DNA from: Salvia splendens
Taxonomy: Eukaryota > Streptophyta > Magnoliopsida > Lamiales > Lamiaceae
Direction: 5' to 3'
Length of the DNA: 64,000 bases
NCBI RefSeq assembly: GCF_004379255.2
Contig: NC_056038.1
Coordinates: 32,414,061 to 32,478,060, forward strand
This document shows positions 50,146 through 61,229 of the stretch, piece by piece. Positions within the stretch are counted from its first letter, which is position 1, and every line of letters begins with the position of its first letter. The notes under the pieces were generated by a model that worked only from the letters and a program-made list of their open reading frames with translations, ran no database searches and was not told where the DNA came from. Position numbers and translations under genes: made by a program.

Positions 50146-51590
50146 GAGCATCCACTACGCTGTCCCCCCACCGTCCCTTAACCGTCCCTTAAACTACTAT
50201 TTGAGGGCCCCACTGTACTTTATTCCTCCATCCCTTAACTAAGGGACGGAACCTGCAACGCTCCGTCCCTTAACCGTCCCTTATTCTGTCCCTTAAATTA
50301 CTATTCATTCAATTTTATTTTTTATTTTTTTCCCAACACAATTCAATTAAAACAAACACACTTCATTAAAATTAAAATAACATTACAACATAAAATAAAA
50401 ATATAACTTAAAAATTAAAAAAAAAACATAATTAAAATACAATTTTATATGGACATCCTTGAATGTTTTATGTTTCACTTTCGATGTGGGACAAAATCAT
50501 TCTTGGATGTCTCTATAAAAGAGAAACAACCAAGAATGATTTTGTCTCATATCGAAAGTGAAACATAAAACATTCAAGGATGTCTCTATAAAAGAAAAAC
50601 AACCAAGAATGATTTTATCCCACATCGAAAGTGAAACATAAAACATTCAAGGTTGTCTCTATAAAAGAGAAGCAACCAAGAATGACTTTGTCCCACATCG
50701 AAAGTGGAACATAAAACATTTAAGGTTGTCTCTATAAAAGAGAAGCAACCAAGAATGACTTTGTCCCACATCGAAAGTGAAACATAAAACATTCAAGGTT
50801 GTCTCTATAAAAGAGAAGCAACCAAGAATGGTTTTGTCCCACATCGAAAGTGAAACACAAAACATTCAAGGTTATCTCTATAAAAGATAAGCAACCAAGA
50901 ATGACTTTGTCCCACATCGAAAGTGAAACGTAAAACATTCAAGGTATAAAACATTCAAGGTTGTCTCTATAAAAGAGAAGCAACCATGAATGACTTTGTC
51001 CCATATCGAAAGTGGAACATAAAACATTCAAAGTTGTCTATATAAAAGAGAAGCAACCAAGAATGACTTTGTTCCACATCGAAAGTGGAACATAAAACAT
51101 TCAAGGTTGTCTCTATAAAAGAGAAACAACCAAGAATGACTTTGTCCTACATCGAAAGTGGAACACAAAACATTCAAGGTTGTCTCTATAAAAGAGAAGC
51201 AACCAAGAATGAGTTTCATAAATTCGCAAGCCCATCAAATATATGTGGGCTATTACGAATTTCTTGTATTTATTTATTTGTAAAAATTAAATAAAAAAAA
51301 ATTATAAATAAAAAGTATTTTTTTTAAAATTTGATTTTTTTTAAAAAAATTGATTTATTGCGTCAGCGTGATGACGCCCACTCGCGGGCCGGCGAGTGGG
51401 CGTCACGCACGACGCCGGGTCGCGCCACGTCGCCTAGGCGCGTGGCGAGACGACCCATCGCTTGTCTCGGCGACACGGGACGGGGTGTGGGACGGGACGG
51501 GACGCGGCGGCGTGCTGCAACGAGTCGCACGACGGACCCGTTTCTCCGGGACGGATCGCGGGGCGCCGGCGCGACGCGTAGTGGATGCTC
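50146..51590. mobile_element. Harbinger-type MITE with ten tandem 73-bp promoter-like units
   Basis: The terminal inverted repeats are GAGCATCCACTACGC at both ends, flanked by TTA (50143-50145, 51591-51593). Contents in order: a CCGTCCCTTAA-rich left arm, AT-rich lead-in, one inverted and nine direct USE-like boxes among ten TATA units (50442-51215), and ATAAATTCGCAAGCCCATCA. A GC-rich right tail follows, with a perfect 13-bp stem-loop at 51373-51404. There is no coding capacity; short open frames repeat at 73-bp offsets, which only mirrors the array. A truncated relative lies at 30366-31077. Confidence 0.88.
50442..51215. promoter_or_regulatory. Tandem snRNA-type USE plus TATA array (73-bp period)
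   Basis: Rightward TATAAA boxes start at 50514, 50587, 50660, 50733, 50806, 50879, 50967, 51040, 51113 and 51186. The spacing is 73 bp with a single 88-bp step. Each box from 50587 on is preceded by a near-match to RTCCCACATCG, the plant snRNA upstream sequence element; for example 50690-50700 is exact and leaves a 32-bp gap to TATAAAAG at 50733. At the left end an inverted GTCCCACATCG (50482-50492) points to TATAAAAT (50442-50449 in complement), also with a 32-bp gap. Promoter activity is an inference from motif and spacing. Confidence 0.65.
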
Positions 51591-51972
51591 TTATAGTGTC
51601 GTGTCATGTATACGTTGTTCTCGTGCCGTGTTAACCCAAAGTTGTTCGTGTCGTTAATGGGTTCGTGTCGGGTTCGTGCCGTGTTCGGGTTTGAGGGTAG
51701 CGGGTCGTGTTCGTGTTCGGGTTTGGGGTTTTCTTAACGGGTCGTGTTCGTGTTTGTCCTTACAGGTTGACCCGATAACGACTCAACACACACAATTTGT
51801 CACCCCTAATCCGTCTTATATAAATGTATTTATTTTCTTTCATTTTAGTTTATATGTTATAATGTAGATTTTCAAATTTTGGAATTCATATAATCAATCA
51901 ATAACTTTTTATAATTCACCTTGAAACATCAATTTATTTATGCAACAACCAAGCGTGATCTATGTATATATA

Positions 51973-52226
51973 CTCCATTCGTCAAACTTTAGGAGTCTCA
52001 TTTGAATTTGACACGAGTCTTAAAAAATATAAAGAAAAGTTGGTAAAAATAGTGGAATGTAGGTCCTACTTTTATATAGGAGTATTAGTTTTATAATAAA
52101 ATGTGAGTAGAAAAAAGTTAGTGGAATGTGAGATCTTTTACCATTTATAAAATATTTCAACCAGGACTCCTAAAGTGGGACACCCAAATATGATTAATCG
52201 GGACTCCTAAAATGGGACGGATGGAG
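51973..52226. mobile_element. Stowaway-type MITE
   Basis: It begins CTCCATTCGTCAAACTTTAG and ends GGGACGGATGGAG, with TA flanks. It is of the same subfamily as the copies at 22326 and 32568. Confidence 0.85.
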
Positions 52227-52229
52227 TAT

Positions 52230-52645
52230 TATAAAATGCATTCCAAATTCCGTCTGCGGACTGCACTTTGCATCTTTTAGGTCCCTGAACTTGAAATAAT
52301 ATCGCTATAGGTCTTTGGAAAATGCAAAATACCATTTGAGATATTTTTTAACCACTGCGCCTTAAAAGGGTACATGTCATATTTGTTACTTTATTATTTT
52401 AATTGAGAATATATATCTTTATTCTTCATATGTTTGCATACATAATTTGAATAGAAAATATCTATTTATATTATAGGTATATTTATTATAATTTTTTTTC
52501 ATGTTATCAATATTTATATATTATTTTATTTAACTTTATAAATATTTGTGTTAAATTTTCAAATTACTATATTAGTAACATAAGGGGTGTGTTATAATGC
52601 TAACTTTTCTTAATTGCTAACTTGCTAACTAGTCAACGCAGTGTA
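52230..52645. other. AT-rich intergenic sequence
   Basis: No feature was recognised. Confidence 0.5.
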
Positions 52646-52648
52646 TTA

Positions 52649-53485
52649 GAGCATCCGCAGTGGTGCTCGCTGGGACGGACCGCGTCCGTGCCGCTGGCGC
52701 GGCTCGTTGCTGCGCTCTCGCCGTTGGCACGGCGCTCCTCGATGCATCGATCTCGTCCATACCGCTGAGCAGGCGACGTGGCGCGTTTCTATTCGCCAAT
52801 AGATTTTCCGTTGGATTTTTTTTAAAATAAAAAATAATACCAAAAATAAAAAAAATTCAGATTCCCAAAAATATAGCCATTTTTATCATTTTTTTTTGGA
52901 ATTTTTTGATTTTTTTATAATTTTTTAAAACCCCAAAATCATCTATAAATACACACATTTATCATTCATTTTTCACATCAAATTTATCTCTCATTCATCA
53001 TTTTTCATACAACTCTTCTACATCTTCCTCTACATCTTCCTCTCTCACTCAAACCCTCTCTAAAAATAGATTTCACCGATATCATCGCAGAAGCGGAGCG
53101 CGAAGAACAAGACACATTTGGGCGAAATTCGGCCACGAGTAGTGTGGTTTTTTAATATTATGAATTTAATTATGTAATTTTTTATTTTTAGGATTTTAAT
53201 TAAGTAATTTTTAATTTTTAAGATTTTAATTATGTAATTTTTAATTTTTTTAGTAATTTGTAATGGTATCGGATATTTTTAATGCATTTTAATATTGTGG
53301 AAATGTTTTTAGTAATTGAAGTATTTAAATTAAATAATGGAATGGTGAGACCCTTGAGCATGTCCTTGAGGAAGAGCATGAAGGTGGGTGTTGTGCTATT
53401 AGGGAAGAGCATGGAGTAAAAAACTAATAAAAGTGGGTCTGGCCCACATCCGTGCTCTTGCCAAAGAGCATAGATGTGGATGCTC
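52649..53485. mobile_element. Harbinger deletion derivative (MITE-like)
   Basis: The left terminus TTA/GAGCATCCGCAGTGG and the right terminus GTGGATGCTC are inverted. The inside keeps a promoter-like CTATAAATACAC (about 52943) and a CT-rich leader. A vestigial coding start follows near 53065-53145 (about 27 codons, with ATA where an ATG would be expected). It appears to be an autonomous Harbinger element that has lost almost all its coding sequence. The right-hand target duplication is imperfect. Confidence 0.7.
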
Positions 53486-53866
53486 GTAAAAATGTTAATA
53501 CAAATTTGTGTTGATTTTTAATGTACTGTGTTGCCACTTTAAATATCAATTTCAACACGATGTATTAAAATATTAACTAAGTTTATGTTGATATTTTAAT
53601 GTCATTATGTTGACATTTTTAATGCACTATTTTAATGAGTTAGCAACTTAACAAGTTTGTAATCAACCCACGTCAATAACTTAGTTTGTCCTAGCTCAAA
53701 ATAAGCAAATAGTAGCATGAAATTTGAAGAGAGAGAAGCAAGAAGAGAGAAGATAGAGAAATAATTTTAAGTGATAGGAGAGAGAGGAGAGATAAAAGGT
53801 AAACAATTTTGACATTTGTTTGTGTCCTTTCAAGCTTAGGGGTGAAAACGGACCTTAAATGGAGTA

Positions 53867-54124
53867 CTTCCTTCCTATAATATGAGTCTTATTTGGTCAT
53901 AGGTTTTAAGAAATGTAAAAAAAGTGTTGAATAAGTTAGATAAATGTAGTCTCACATATATATATTAGTTTTATATTAAAATATGAGTTATAAGTTGGTG
54001 GAATATAAGACCTATTTACCGATTATTGTAAAAGTGGAATGTGACTCTTATTGTGGGACTGACTCTTATTGTGGAACTGAACGAAATTGACAAAATATAA
54101 ATCTTATTATGGGAGGAAGGGAGG
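53867..54124. mobile_element. Stowaway-type MITE, diverged
   Basis: It begins CTTCCTTCCTATAATATGAG and ends ATGGGAGGAAGGGAG, preceded by TA. An internal GACTCTTATTGTGG is duplicated in tandem near 54045-54075. Confidence 0.65.
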
Positions 54125-54325
54125 ATTTTGCATTTTCCGGATATCAAATTTGAAGTTCACCTCATATTTTAATGTTTATAATTTATAATTAGTACAATAT
54201 CCACATGATGAATGCGAATCCTCTTTTTCAACTCAACAAGAAGCTTACTTATTAAGTAAATTTTTGTCAAATTAGATTTGTAAGATAGGAGGGAATATAT
54301 TCTATCCTTTTGTATTTTTGTATTA

Positions 54326-54592
54326 CTTCCTCCTTCTGCCATTAAATATTACCACATATTTTCTTTTTAAACCGCTCGCTAATAAGTATTCCATTTCACT
54401 TTACTATAGTATTTAATAAATGGACCTCACATTCTACTATTTCACTCTACTCACGTTTTATTATAAAATCATTATATAAAAGTAGGATCCACATCCTACT
54501 AATTTTTTCTACCACTTTCTTTTACAAAGTCAGACAATTTCTCAAAACCCGAACCAGTAAAAAATGAGACACTTATTTATGGACGGATGGAG
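54326..54592. mobile_element. Stowaway-type MITE, diverged
   Basis: It begins CTTCCTCCTTCTGCCATTAA and ends TATGGACGGATGGAG, with TA flanks. Confidence 0.75.
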
Positions 54593-54594
54593 TA

Positions 54595-55850
54595 CTATAA
54601 AGAACAAAAAAAAAATTACTATCACTAGTCCAAAATGTAATTGTATATACAGTAAATTTCTATTTGTAATGACGCGAATTTTTGTTTTCTATTAAGAATA
54701 TTTTAAATATTTTTTACATCTCTTTTATTACAATTATTTATATATTAAAAGTCGTATCTATCTATTAAAATAATTATTTTTATTGGTGATGATGCAATAT
54801 ACATATTTCAGTTATTTCTACATGCTCAAATATCAAATTTAAATCTTGACAAGCGAATCTTAATAAAAACAAGAAAATGGGAATAAAATTTGACTAGTTT
54901 TAATTCATTGAACGAGTCCAAGACCGAAAAACCGTTGTTTGCTAATTGGGTCGAGTTGGAAACTTCGAAAACAACATAAATGATTTCATACCACAAATTT
55001 TAAAATTTAAGAAGCTATATCCCTTTTGTAACAGATCGTGAGAAAATTTGGTAATCTAATTTACTTTTCATATCCAATTTTCCCTCCAAAGTTTTAGAAA
55101 CGTTTCTTATTAGTGCCACTTTTTATTGTCATCACTTCACTCCTAAATTTTCTACGATAATTTTTGTCAATCTAATTTCTTTAAATTTAATCGTGGAACT
55201 ATTTAGTGGACTCCAGATTCACTTTATCCTCTCGTTCTTTGGAATTCATACTTCCAATATTTTTTTAGGAAATTAATGACCTGCCATGATCCGCAAAACA
55301 CGGATTTCCCTTTATTAGACCTTCATAATATTTTTCTAATTACTAGGAAATTGAGATGCACCAATACATACTATTCCGATGGTTTTTAATAATCTGCAGG
55401 AACTGGGATCAGATGCCCATATAATTTATAGAAAATCTAAGAATTTTAAGAATCTTGTAAGTGCTTGATTAACTGTCATCAATTATATGTATATATTGGT
55501 AATAACAAATGTTAGTTATAAACCATTGTAATCAGTTCCTTAACAAATATACCTATTGACTAGAATATTTGTAACATAACATGTCTAGTTCAAAGAGATA
55601 GGTAAGTTGCGACATAATTTTTAAAACAATTATTCCTTATTTAATTTGACCACAAGGCACGATCAAACAATTTTATTGTTACTCAAAGAAGAGGCATATT
55701 TTTATGTATGATAGAATTAATGGACAACAATAGTAGGTGCTCCATTTGATTGTGGGCCTTGTAGCCACTTTTTTTTATGAAGAAAATGGACTAAATAATA
55801 TTGCATCTAAGATATTGCTAATGTCTTAATTCATCAAATACAAAATTAAT
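54595..55850. other. AT-rich intergenic sequence, 3' flank of the ROP gene
   Basis: No gene or repeat ends were identified. The part nearest 55850 probably holds the ROP 3' UTR. Confidence 0.5.
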
Positions 55851-57094
55851 TCAAAGAATATTGCATCTTCTGAATATTCCGGCCTTTTTCTTGATTTTCG
55901 GTGGTCGCAAAACCACTTTTATTGCTGTGTCAAACACCGCTTTCACGTTCTGCAACAAAGAATAAATGATTATTAAGAATCTTGCTAAATTAATTAATTC
56001 ATAATATTTGTCATACAAATAGTAAAATATATTATAAATAATACATACCTGTAAATATTGAAATTAAAAATTGTACTTATAGATTTTAATTTATCGATTT
56101 TAATAATTAAGTTTATTATAAAAACGATAATAAATTCTAAACACTTAATTATATATAAGTCATGGCATCTAGAGTGACACAAAATATATAAATATATTTA
56201 ATTAGTTACCTGTTGAGTTTTTGCACTACACTCTATATAAGCAACTGCTCCAATCATCTTCTTCAATTCTTCTCCCTGTTTAAAAATTCAAGAAATGTTA
56301 AATTTGAAGAACTGAAAATATGGAAATAACTTTTGTTATACCTGCGCATTTGTTATAGGATGTGCAGCTGGATGGTCGATTAGAAATTGCTCATCTTCTC
56401 TCAAATCTGGTGGTCCAATTCAAGTGTGCAGATTACATGTTTGGTGAAATGTCTCAAAGAGTCTAACACTGATTTCGAAAGGTCAGATTTATATCTTACC
56501 CATTTTGGTTCCAACAAGCACAATCGGCATAGTTGGAGAATAGTGTCTTAACTCTGGAATCCACTGTGATCAACACAAAATCATCACGCACTGGAAAATA
56601 TAAGGGGGAAAACCAAATAATGATAGAAATGAAGAAAACTGTCCCAACTTTCTTGTAAATGTTCTCATAGCTAGCTTTGCTGATGAGAGAAAATGCAAGT
56701 AAAAACACATCAGCTCCTCTATAGCTTAGAGGGCGCAGTCTGTTGTAATCTTCTTGCCCTATTTCATCAAATGAAATAACATGATATCAAATTTCATCAC
56801 AAACCTTCATTCTACCAATATTATTAAATAAGCATCAAAACCTGCTGTATCCCAGAGGCCAATGTTGACTGTGTTTCCATCAACGACGATGTTGGCGCTA
56901 AAGTTGTCGAACACCGTTGGAACATAATCCTGCGACGGGACGAAAACAATATTATGGTTTAGAACTATTAATATCCAAGTTTGTGGATGTATTACCGTTG
57001 GGAAAGTATTGCTAGTGTAAGAAATGAGCATGCAAGTCTTCCCGACGGCGCCGTCGCCCACGGTCACACACTTGATGAACTTAGCCGTACTCAT
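55851..57094 (-). CDS. ROP/RAC small GTPase, 7 exons, CNIL prenylation motif
   Basis: Spliced CDS on the minus strand: 57094-56996, 56929-56842, 56758-56649, 56563-56500, 56406-56342, 56275-56210, 55949-55851. All are GT-AG and in frame, giving 196 residues, the usual ROP length. Motifs: P-loop GDGAVGKT (13-20), switch [11 protein letters not shown] (34-43), DTAG (60-63), the ROP-type TKMD (118-121), and CSAK (158-161). A basic tail [11 protein letters not shown] is followed by C-terminal CNIL, a CaaL geranylgeranylation box of type I ROPs. ROPs cycle between GTP and GDP at the plasma membrane and control polar growth, actin and NADPH oxidase. All key nucleotide-binding residues are intact. 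The orthologue number is not resolved. Confidence 0.95.
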
Positions 57095-58711
57095 TTTTCT
57101 TTTCTTTTAGGCTGCTTATGCATCTTACATGTTCTTGTTTATATATCAAAGTCGGTTTGATCTGAGATTACAAATTGAGATTGAAATGTATGATGATTTG
57201 TTAGTGGACAATTATAGCTATCTTTGAGTTTAAGGATGGAGACGATTGGGTGCAACGGAATTAGTGGTGAGAGTTGGTTGATTAAGTGATGAACAAGCGA
57301 TGGAGAAAAAACAAATAAGAAAAGAGAGAAGGTGATCAAAAGTAGAGAAGGTTGCTTACTCTATAACTAATATGCCATCATTATCATTTCTTAACAATAA
57401 TGTAAGAATTCTTAATTGTGAGCTATCAAGCCTGTCTATCTCATTTCAATAAGTCATCTACTTCAATAGATCTCTTCATACAATAAAATTTATACAACAA
57501 ATACCTTAATATGTCATTGTTAGATTAATTTATTTTATCCCTCATTCTTTCTTAATCAATTTGTATATATTTCCTATTTTCTAATAAATATACTCTCAAT
57601 AAATTAAAGATGCTTTTTCTTTCATATTTTGTATCACTATTTTGTGAACCTCACTCTACTTTAGACAAATGAAGAAGGATGTAAGAATTTTAGGGGATGA
57701 GTTAGAAATAAGATTAGTGAAGGAACTTATAGAGGTTATTGGAAATATAATAATTTGTGTTTTTTAAAATATAAAAATAAAAAAAGTACTTGCACTAAAT
57801 CACAAAAATATATTTTCGATGGTCGAAAAACTTAATAAAACAAAATAAATAAAAAATCGAAATCTGCGTGTGGATGCACTGAGCTATACGCGTCTTCTCC
57901 TTCCAGCGGTTGGGGGCCCACCTGCTACACCCTTTTTGGTTAGCAAATTTGCTTCATAGTTCATACTCTAATGATGAAAAAATAGTCGCCATCTTCTATC
58001 ACTATTGCATATCTCAATTTTTAGATTTTTCATATTGAAAATCCACTATATTAAGATCTAGTGAATGTCGATGAAGACTACTGCTCTCTTTTTTTATGAT
58101 ACCTCAAATATGGATGATTGTTGCCACCGTCTTCTATGAAAGGGCATTGTTCACATTCCCGAGCTCTGAAGCCGGCCCATATAGAAACCAAGCCCATATT
58201 TTAACGTGTCGTCTTTTCTAAATGGACTTGATTTCTAAGGCCCTATTTGTTGCATAAATCCCATGATATGATTATTTCATCGTCATTGGGAATTATAGTT
58301 TCTTTAATTAAAACTCTTCATATCCGGGGTTTTTTTAATAAAAAAACATTGCTTTTTGGTCTTTTACTTTTTTAAGTTCGATTTGTAATAAAAATTAATT
58401 AGAATTTAAAATATTAAATAACTACTCCATATAGTAGTATAGCTTTTTAAGATAAATTCTATTCAAATATTGCATTTAATGACGGACATATGAATTTCAA
58501 TTGCAACAAAATATCTGGATGAGGTGGGTCATATAAATTCGGTAAAATTTCACTTATTTTGTGGAATTACGTCGACTATATATTGACAATTGACAAATCC
58601 AAAACAAATCGTTATAGACTAGACAATTTATTGTATATACATGAATGAATATACCAAAAAACACATAATTAATTCCATGCATGTTGTGAAGTATAGAATG
58701 GTAGTATATTC
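57095..58711. other. Intergenic sequence between ROP and ERF genes
   Basis: It holds the ROP promoter (57095 to about 57400, with a TATATAT near 57142 that could be a minus-strand TATA box) and the ERF 3' flank. No further genes or complete transposons were recognised. Confidence 0.45.
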
Positions 58712-59350
58712 TCATAGTGAGCAGAACAAACTCTCCAAATAGTCATTCCCAAGATCCTCTAATTCTAAAACATGATCATGATCATGATCATAATCAACCC
58801 CTCTTGATCTCTTGTGCAAAGGCTGTTCCAATAAAGAAAACCCTTCTTCATCATGCGCTGCCCTTTTCACAGTCTCGAGAGGGAAATTGAGACGAGTTTT
58901 GGGACCTCTAATTCGCAAAGCCGCCTTATCATACGCCAACGCCGCTTCCTCCGCCGTCTCAAACGTCCCCAGCCAAACCCTCGCCCCTTTCCTCGTCGAA
59001 TCCCTTATCTCCGCCGCGTACTTTCCCCACGGCCGCCGCCTCACTCCTCTATAATGCTTCCTGGCCTCCACCGCTGTGGCCTCGGTCTTTGCAGCAGCGC
59101 AGCCGTTTAGTTCTACGGTGGAAGGAATGATTTCTTGCAGAAAATGCTCCCACGCTTCGGCTCCCATCGATATCCATCTGCCTAAGCTCGGAAGCCTCTC
59201 CAACATCTGCATAGATCCATCTCTCTCGAGGTTAGGCAAACCTTCCCACGCCTTTGAGTTTGATACGTCGTCGTCTTCACTTGTCTTCGCCATGAAATTC
59301 GCCCATACATTCTCTAAAATTGATTCAGATGATTCACTCTCCGCTCCCAT
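58712..59350 (-). CDS. AP2/ERF transcription factor, ERF group IX type, intronless
   Basis: A single open frame of 212 residues. One AP2/ERF domain spans about residues 98-157 ([49 protein letters not shown]), with the Ala and Asp typical of GCC-box-binding ERFs. The acidic N-terminal region is [14 protein letters not shown] short DHDHDHD run (about 187-192) derives from an ATGATC microsatellite. The C-terminus [16 protein letters not shown] matches the EDLL-type activation motif of ERF1/ORA59-like factors. It is a likely nuclear activator in ethylene, jasmonate or pathogen responses by family. The intronless structure is normal for ERFs. Confidence 0.95.
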   Translation of the reverse strand: MGAESESSESILENVWANFMAKTSEDDDVSNSKAWEGLPNLERDGSMQMLERLPSLGRWISMGAEAWEHFLQEIIPSTVELNGCAAAKTEATAVEARKHYRGVRRRPWGKYAAEIRDSTRKGARVWLGTFETAEEAALAYDKAALRIRGPKTRLNFPLETVKRAAHDEEGFSLLEQPLHKRSRGVDYDHDHDHVLELEDLGNDYLESLFCSL

Positions 59351-60250
59351 AGTTTAATCTATGATTTCAGCCTTTGGGAAAAAAATATGATCCTTTATGA
59401 TATAACAGCTGTGGTTATAATTATATATATATATATATGAGTTTTATCCACCTCGGAAAGAGTAAGAAACTTGTGTTGCAAGTTATTAGTAGCAAATTTC
59501 TAGGATGATTCTGCGGTGGATGAAGTTTTAGATAATCTAGCAGGACAAGTCTGCGTGTGATTAATTACTTGGAACATTCGATGTATAGTACTTAATCATT
59601 TAGGAGGATTGTTTGGTGAAGAAGCAATGTTTTGATGTACTACTATTTTTCATAGGATGTTTTGTAATGTGTAAATGCGGCCATAAATTGAAAAAGGTGC
59701 ACGGGGTGACGTGCTGCTGCTTGATTTTTATTAGCTAACAATTAACTGGACGATCCATTTGCTTAATTGTTAAGATAATAGATTGTGTGATGTGGAAAAA
59801 GTAGCTACGAGAAATGTCAAAAGTCAATCCCACGAATATACATGCATATGCCCGTGTTCACACACATATAAGATAAAACTGGTAATGCTGCTGACCGATG
59901 TAAAATTTCATATCTTTGCATTGCACCTATAACATGTGAACCAACCAATCTTATGTCTTCATTTCTTATATGCAATCGGCATTTGATAAGGCTATTATAC
60001 ACCCATTCTCCTAAAAATACCATAATGTAGAGATACATGCAGAGTGTAAATACGATTCGGATGTCAATCGAGGTAGCACATCGACTTTTGGGTTAGCGGA
60101 CTAATCAAGATAGAATTTTATCGAGTTAAAATTTATGAATTTTAACCTTAAACGTCCGGGTTATCTCGATTACCTAATCGTGCTAAAAGCTAACGATGAA
60201 AATAATATATATGTATTTTAATTTACATGGATCTCTTATATTTATAATAT
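59351..60250. other. ERF upstream region and intergenic sequence
   Basis: The ERF promoter would lie at 59351 to about 59700 on the minus strand. A (TA)n run at about 59423-59438 could include the TATA box. Nothing else was recognised. Confidence 0.4.
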
Positions 60251-60251
60251 G

Positions 60252-60569
60252 CTCCATTCTTTCACGATTTCAAATTACACTTTGACTTGTCCAGATTTAT
60301 AAGAAATTTGATGGAAGTAGGTGGAAAAAGTTAGCCGACTTTATGCAATTTGTGCAATTTATGCACAAATTGAGAGAATAAAGGAAGATGATCCCTTTCT
60401 TGAGCGGCACGAGAATTTATGCAATTTGTTTTATGTGTGCAGTGGAGAGAGTAAAGTAAAATAGAGAGAATAAAGTAGAGATAAAGATGTTTTCATTTAT
60501 AGTAATGTGTCATCTTAGTTGAGATAAACCAAAAAATAAAGTGAGACATCTTCAATGGGACGGACGGAG
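60252..60569. mobile_element. Probable Stowaway-type MITE, eroded
   Basis: The right end GGGACGGACGGAG is followed by TA. The left end CTCCATTCTTTCACGATTTC is a weak inverted match. Confidence 0.5.
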
Positions 60570-60726
60570 TAAAAAATATAAAATCGCATGATTTAAGTTG
60601 CGGATGCAATTATTGGTGACAGAAATTCATGTGATTTGTGGTAAACGTCGTTTTACCCTCACAGCATTTGGTGATAGAAATTGATGCGGTGCAAGCATGG
60701 CATCACTTTGAACTTAAGCTTTCTGA

Positions 60727-61224
60727 TGTTGGCAATTGAAACAAAAAATATAACATATAACTGTCCCATATCGGTGTCAAGAGAAAACTGAAACTAGTAT
60801 ATAAGTCTCATGGGCCCCTCCTCCTATCACCAATTGGTTTTAGGATGGAACCCATGGATTTTTATCATGGTATCAGAGCGGGTCGCCGAATGTGGGTCAA
60901 ATTTAGCTGACCCAGCAGTATATCTGGGCTGAAACGAAAAAAATGACTGACCCAGCAGTATAACTGGGCTGAAAATTTGGGTCAGTGGTCCAACCGATCG
61001 AAAAAATATTTGGGCCGATCGTCCAATCGATCATAAAAAAGTCCAACCCCTCCAAGGTTCATCTCGGAGGGATTGATGGAGGGTGTTGACAATTGAAACT
61101 AAAAATATAACATATAACCGTCCCACATCGGTGTCAAGAGAAAACTGAAACTAGTATATAAGTCTCATGGGCCCTTCCTCCTATCACCAATTGGTTTTAG
61201 GATGGAACTCATGGATTTCTATCA
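60727..61224 (+). mobile_element. TRIM (miniature LTR retrotransposon), structurally intact
   Basis: Two 141-bp LTRs (60727-60867 and 61084-61224) begin TGTTG and end ATCA. They are flanked by a perfect TCTGA duplication (60722-60726, 61225-61229). The primer site TGGTATCAGAGC follows at 60868-60879, and a purine tract (GATGGAGGG) precedes the 3' LTR. The 216-bp interior has no coding capacity and contains a duplicated TGACCCAGCAGTATAWCTGG. The LTRs differ at only a few positions, so insertion was fairly recent. Each LTR carries a GTCCCAYATCG box 24 bp before TATATAAG. Confidence 0.94.
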
Positions 61225-61229
61225 TCTGA

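Larger units (their letters stand above)
49774..51808. mobile_element. hAT-type non-autonomous element, host of a nested Harbinger MITE
   Basis: The termini are TAGGGCTGATCATTTTTGAC on the left and, in complement, TAGGGGTGACAAATTGTGTG on the right. The 8-bp flanks ATCTGTCT (49766-49773) and ATCCGTCT (51809-51816) match at 7 of 8. Subterminal repeats of GGGTTCGTGTCG/GTGTTCGTGTTCGGG type fill the ends. No transposase is present. The Harbinger MITE at 50146-51590 splits it; without that insert the hAT element would be about 590 bp. Confidence 0.85.

Noticed and set aside
50508..51215. CRISPR-like array of regular direct repeats
   Set aside because: The 73-bp units are contiguous with no unique spacers, lie in a plant MITE, and contain promoter-like boxes instead.
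50586..51219. A repeated small-protein family (63-68 codon minus-strand frames)
   Set aside because: The frames recur at exactly 73-bp offsets, which is not a multiple of three. The same DNA is read again and again, and there is no coding constraint.
60868..60900. A tRNA-like gene near TGGTATCAGAGCGGGTCGCCG
   Set aside because: It is the retroelement primer binding site; no cloverleaf with A and B boxes is visible around it.
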